A stretch of 64,000 bases of DNA from JAJYSO01 sp964451785 (GTDB taxonomy: Bacteria > Bacteroidota > Bacteroidia > Flavobacteriales > Flavobacteriaceae), in NCBI GenBank assembly GCA_964451785.1, contig CAYVJG010000006.1, forward strand, positions 1 to 64,000, written 5' to 3'. The notes under the pieces are model-generated. The model was not told where the DNA came from. It saw nothing but the letters and a program-made list of their open reading frames with translations, and made no database searches. Position numbers and translations under genes: made by a program. How positions within the stretch are numbered: position 1 is the first letter of the stretch; each line of letters begins with the position of its first letter. Positions 60,993-64,000 of this stretch are shown one piece after another.

Positions 60993-61844
60993 TTAGGCCT
61001 TGGTAATTTTTACATCAATAGCAGGCCTTAAGCGATTAGCATATTGAAACACAGGCCCTACCTTTTCATTATACGAAAAACTGTTAGCTATAGCGGTAGT
61101 TACAAACGCCTTAGCCTTCTGCACACTCTCAACCATGGTAAAACCACGGGCTAAAAATGTGGTTATTGCTGCTGAAATGGTATCGCCTGCTCCACTCGTA
61201 TTTTCTGTATCAACACGTGGTGTTTCAAACAGCCAAAAGTCAGTGCCATCATACAACACATCGGTAGCAAAATCGCCTAAGCGTCCACCTTTTAAGAGGA
61301 TTTGTTTAGGTCCTAATTGATGTAGAGCTACCGCTGCGACTTTCATATCGTCAACAGTGTGTATTGGCATACCATCTAACAAGATCGAAGCTTCCGGCAT
61401 ATTGGGTGTAATCAATTCGGCTTGAGGAAGAAGATGTGATTTCATAGCCTCAACAGCTTCGTCTTTCAAAAGATTGGCATCTAATTTACCGAGTTTACCT
61501 ACCATCACAGGATCAACCACAAGGTGGGTATAGTTTTGCTCGCTTAGCAATTCAGAAACTTCACATATAATTTCTTTAGAGAAGAGCATACCCGTTTTTA
61601 CAGCATCAACTCCTGTGCGCTTATTGGCGGCAAAAAACTGCGCCTCAATCGCCTCAACGGCTATGGTGTGTACATTCTGTTTTGTTTTAGGATGCTGTCC
61701 TACTATTGCTGTTATGACGCTCATGCCATAGCCTCCGAGCTCTTGAATAGTCTTTAAATCAGCTTGCAATCCTGCTGTTCCTCCAGCTTCTGATCCTGCT
61801 ATAGTCAATATGCGTTTAGGCAATACTTGCTGAGAATTATCCAT
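60993..61844 (-). CDS. ThiD/PdxK-family kinase (hydroxymethylpyrimidine or pyridoxal kinase)
   Basis: A 283-residue ribokinase-fold kinase. The N terminus ILTIAGSEAGGTAGLQADLKT is the ThiD-family sugar/vitamin site and the C-terminal TSGAGDTISAAI carries the catalytic Asp. Several features are closer to the ThiD-like pyridoxal kinases of Firmicutes than to true ThiD: VDAVKTGML (ThiD usually has KIGML), the GQHPKTKQNVHTI segment after the first strand, and the VGPVFQYANRL end. It therefore phosphorylates either hydroxymethylpyrimidine (thiamine pathway) or B6 vitamers. No thiamine gene and no TPP riboswitch is nearby, which also points toward B6 salvage. Confidence 0.88.
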   Translation of the reverse strand: MDNSQQVLPKRILTIAGSEAGGTAGLQADLKTIQELGGYGMSVITAIVGQHPKTKQNVHTIAVEAIEAQFFAANKRTGVDAVKTGMLFSKEIICEVSELLSEQNYTHLVVDPVMVGKLGKLDANLLKDEAVEAMKSHLLPQAELITPNMPEASILLDGMPIHTVDDMKVAAVALHQLGPKQILLKGGRLGDFATDVLYDGTDFWLFETPRVDTENTSGAGDTISAAITTFLARGFTMVESVQKAKAFVTTAIANSFSYNEKVGPVFQYANRLRPAIDVKITKA

Positions 61845-61856
61845 GCTTAAAATTTT

Positions 61857-61895
61857 ATACCAATTAGAATTCTTTTTATACAGAAATGATTTTTA
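61857..61895 (-). repeat. Partial dispersed-repeat end joined to a second repeat end
   Basis: ATACCAATTAGAATTCTTTTT (61857 onward, first 20 or so bases) is the reverse complement of the right end of the copies at 54938 and 55926, apart from a short internal difference. It runs into TTATACAGAAATGATTTTTA (61876-61895), which matches the left end of the 160-bp element at 10558-10577 with one mismatch. The rest of both elements is missing. Confidence 0.5.
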
Positions 61896-61906
61896 GGGCT
61901 TAAAAA

Positions 61907-61939
61907 AATCCGACTAACACATTGTGCATTAGTCGGATT
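61907..61939 (-). terminator. Terminator downstream of infB
   Basis: AATCCGACTAA and TTAGTCGGATT form an 11-bp perfect stem with an 11-nt loop, followed on the minus strand by a T run. It lies 26 nt after the infB stop codon. Confidence 0.9.
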
Positions 61940-61964
61940 AAAATATAGGAATAAGAATTTAAAT

Positions 61965-64000
61965 TTACTTCAATTTCTTTTTCACTTCAACTTCTTGGTA
62001 AGCTTCAATCACATCGCCAATTTTGATATCGTTGTAGTTTTTAACTTGTAAACCACAATCGTAGCCTTTACTAACTTCTTTCACATCGTCTTTAAAACGT
62101 TTTAATGAAGCGAGCTCTCCGGTGTAAACTACCACGCCATCGCGAATCAAGCGGATTTGGCTTTTGCGGTAAATTTTACCATCAGTAACCATACAACCGG
62201 CAATAGTTCCCACTTTAGAAATTTTAAAGGTTTCGCGAATTTCAGCGTTACCTGTAACTTCTTCTTTAATTTCTGGAGACAACATACCTTCCATCGCATC
62301 TTTGAGGTCATCGATAGCGGCGTAGATAATTGAATAAGTACGGATATCGATTTCTTCTTTATCTGCAATTTGCTTAGCATTTCCTGCAGGACGGACGTTA
62401 AATCCGATGATAATGGCGTCAGAAGCAGAAGCTAACAAGACATCACTTTCTGTAATCGCCCCTACCCCTTTGTGAATGATATTGACTTGAATTTCTTCAG
62501 TTGACAATTTCAAGAAACTATCGGATAATGCTTCTACTGAACCGTCAACATCACCTTTCAAGATAATATTCAACTCTTTAAAGTCACCAAGTGCAATACG
62601 ACGACCAATTTCGTCGAGGGTAATGTGGTGTTGTGTACGTACATCTTGTTCGCGTTGCAATTGCGCACGTTTAGCGGCAATACTTTTAGCTTCGCGTTCG
62701 TCTTGCATCACGATAAACTTATCACCTGCTTGAGGAGCGCCATCAAGGCCTAAGATAGATACCGGACTAGCTGGCCCTACAGACTGAACACGGTTGCCGC
62801 GTTCGTCGGTCATGGCTTTAATTTTACCACTTGATGTTCCGGCAAGCACATAATCTGTTTGGTGCAAGGTACCTGATTCTATAAGAATTGTAGATACATA
62901 ACCACGTCCTTTATCGAGGTAAGCTTCAATAACCGTACCTGTAGCCGCGTGATCAGGGTCAGCTTTAAGATCGAGCATTTCAGCTTCGAGCAATACTTTT
63001 TCGAGTAATTCATCAACGCCCACTCCTTGTTTAGCAGAAATATCGTGCGATTGAATTTTACCGCCCCAATCTTCAACTAACAAGTTCATGTTAGCCAATT
63101 TTTCTTTAATCTTATCAGGATTAGCCGTAGGCAAATCGATTTTGTTTATCGCAAAAACAATCGGTACCCCTGCCGCTTGAGCATGAGAAATAGCCTCTTT
63201 AGTTTGCGGCATCACATCATCATCTGCAGCCACTACAATAATAGCGATATCGGTTACCTGAGCTCCACGTGCACGCATAGCGGTAAAGGCTTCGTGACCT
63301 GGCGTATCGAGGAAAGTGATGCGTTGTCCGTTTTTAAGTTCAACAGCATAAGCCCCGATGTGCTGAGTAATACCACCACTTTCACCAGCAATCACATTTT
63401 CTTTACGGATATTATCGAGTAAAGATGTTTTACCGTGGTCAACGTGTCCCATAACGGTTACGATTGGTGCACGAGACTGCATATTTTCAGGGTTATCTTC
63501 AATATCCTCAGTTACAGTTTCTTCGAGTTCAGCACTGACAAATTCAAGTTCAAATCCAAATTCTTCTGCAACAATAGCTAAGGTTTCAGCATTTAAACGT
63601 TGGTTCATAGTCACCATTAAACCTAATGACATACAAGCCCCGATAATATCGTTGACTGATTTGTCCATCATGGTGGCTAACTCACTAGCCGTTACATACT
63701 CAGTAACCTTAAGGATTTTACTTTCGCGTTCTAATTGTACGTCTTCAGCTTCCGTTTGTTTACGGCGTTCTTTACGTTTTTCGCGACGGTATTTAGAGCT
63801 TTTGTTTTTATTAGATTTACCTTGAAGTTTTTCTAAGGTTTCTCTAATTTGTTTTTGTACTTCTTCCTCTGTTGGCTCTTCTTTTTTAATTGGAGCGCGG
63901 CGTTTATTGGCTTTTTTACGTCTAGCGTTGTGGTTCGGATTAGAATTGCCTTGTTTTTGGTCAGGGCTTATACGCTTGCGTTTGCGGCGTTTTTTGTTAT
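61965..64000 (-). CDS. infB: Translation initiation factor IF-2 (3' part; gene continues past the window)
   Basis: The C-terminal 678 or so residues of IF-2 on the minus strand; the open frame continues without a stop to the right edge, so the N terminus is missing. The visible part starts in the Lys/Arg-rich N-terminal region (KNRRKRKRI-like composition), passes TEYVTASELATMMDK, the IF2_N domain, then the GTPase domain with VTVMGHVDHGKTSLLD (G1), DTPGHEAFTAMRARG (G3) and FAINKID (G4). Domains 2, IF-2 and the final GQL-type beta barrel follow. It positions initiator tRNA on the ribosome. The internal ATG at 63671 is not the real start. Confidence 0.97.
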   Translation of the reverse strand, partial: NKKRRKRKRISPDQKQGNSNPNHNARRKKANKRRAPIKKEEPTEEEVQKQIRETLEKLQGKSNKNKSSKYRREKRKERRKQTEAEDVQLERESKILKVTEYVTASELATMMDKSVNDIIGACMSLGLMVTMNQRLNAETLAIVAEEFGFELEFVSAELEETVTEDIEDNPENMQSRAPIVTVMGHVDHGKTSLLDNIRKENVIAGESGGITQHIGAYAVELKNGQRITFLDTPGHEAFTAMRARGAQVTDIAIIVVAADDDVMPQTKEAISHAQAAGVPIVFAINKIDLPTANPDKIKEKLANMNLLVEDWGGKIQSHDISAKQGVGVDELLEKVLLEAEMLDLKADPDHAATGTVIEAYLDKGRGYVSTILIESGTLHQTDYVLAGTSSGKIKAMTDERGNRVQSVGPASPVSILGLDGAPQAGDKFIVMQDEREAKSIAAKRAQLQREQDVRTQHHITLDEIGRRIALGDFKELNIILKGDVDGSVEALSDSFLKLSTEEIQVNIIHKGVGAITESDVLLASASDAIIIGFNVRPAGNAKQIADKEEIDIRTYSIIYAAIDDLKDAMEGMLSPEIKEEVTGNAEIRETFKISKVGTIAGCMVTDGKIYRKSQIRLIRDGVVVYTGELASLKRFKDDVKEVSKGYDCGLQVKNYNDIKIGDVIEAYQEVEVKKKLK

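Overview
The window is a stretch of chromosome from a low-GC member of the Bacteroidota, most likely a Flavobacteriaceae. The evidence is: promoters of the TTG-N19/20-TAnnTTTG type; proteins ending in type IX secretion (T9SS) sorting domains; a bshA gene for bacillithiol; the DUF4199/glycosyltransferase, DUF3810, DUF6600 and DUF3467 families; and A-rich leaders without clear Shine-Dalgarno sites. I do not name a genus.

Layout. 1-2.6 kb: a GC-rich non-coding element, rpmE2, and a DUF4199/GT2 pair. 2.6-9.1 kb: a secreted endonuclease I, a YCF48-like lipoprotein, a glucosaminidase/LysM lipoprotein, a PLP enzyme and the orphan pair rfbC-rfbD. 9.3-18.9 kb: a DUF6600 protein, small dispersed repeats, two metallo-beta-lactamase-fold proteins, a ClC channel, apaG, argS and DUF3467. 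18.9-32.6 kb: the information-processing core on the minus strand, read as tRNA-Thr, tRNA-Tyr, tRNA-Gly, tRNA-Thr, tuf, tRNA-Trp, secE, nusG, rplK, rplA, rplJ, rplL, rpoB, rpoC. 32.7-48 kb: xerC, a DUF3810 protein, an rRNA methyltransferase, an MFS exporter, xseB-xseA, a large FAD/Fe-S oxidoreductase, bshA and a GH3/serine-hydrolase fusion. 48.1-52.8 kb: an accessory array of three leucine-rich-repeat T9SS proteins and two C25 (gingipain-like) prodomain proteins. 53-64 kb: a GNAT/nitrilase fusion, repeats, a CCG Fe-S protein, ung, a MutS2-like ATPase, mscL, a ThiD/PdxK-like kinase and the 3' part of infB, which runs off the right edge.

Most of the window is ordinary housekeeping. The part that stands out is the 48.1-52.8 kb array. 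It holds tandem LRR genes, two of them joined by a 4-base ATGA overlap to a gene encoding only the prodomain (or the prodomain plus the first part of the catalytic domain) of a C25 peptidase. The first LRR copy has lost its ATG and carries a frameshift at its C terminus. N-terminal halves are nearly identical between copies while the distal LRRs differ, which fits recent duplication with gene conversion. Small mobile-looking repeats are a second theme: three copies of an element of about 126 bp, a 160-bp element with terminal inverted repeats, and two clusters of short palindromes joined by the linker AATATGA(A/T)TAAC. All functional statements come from reading motifs by eye; no searches were run.
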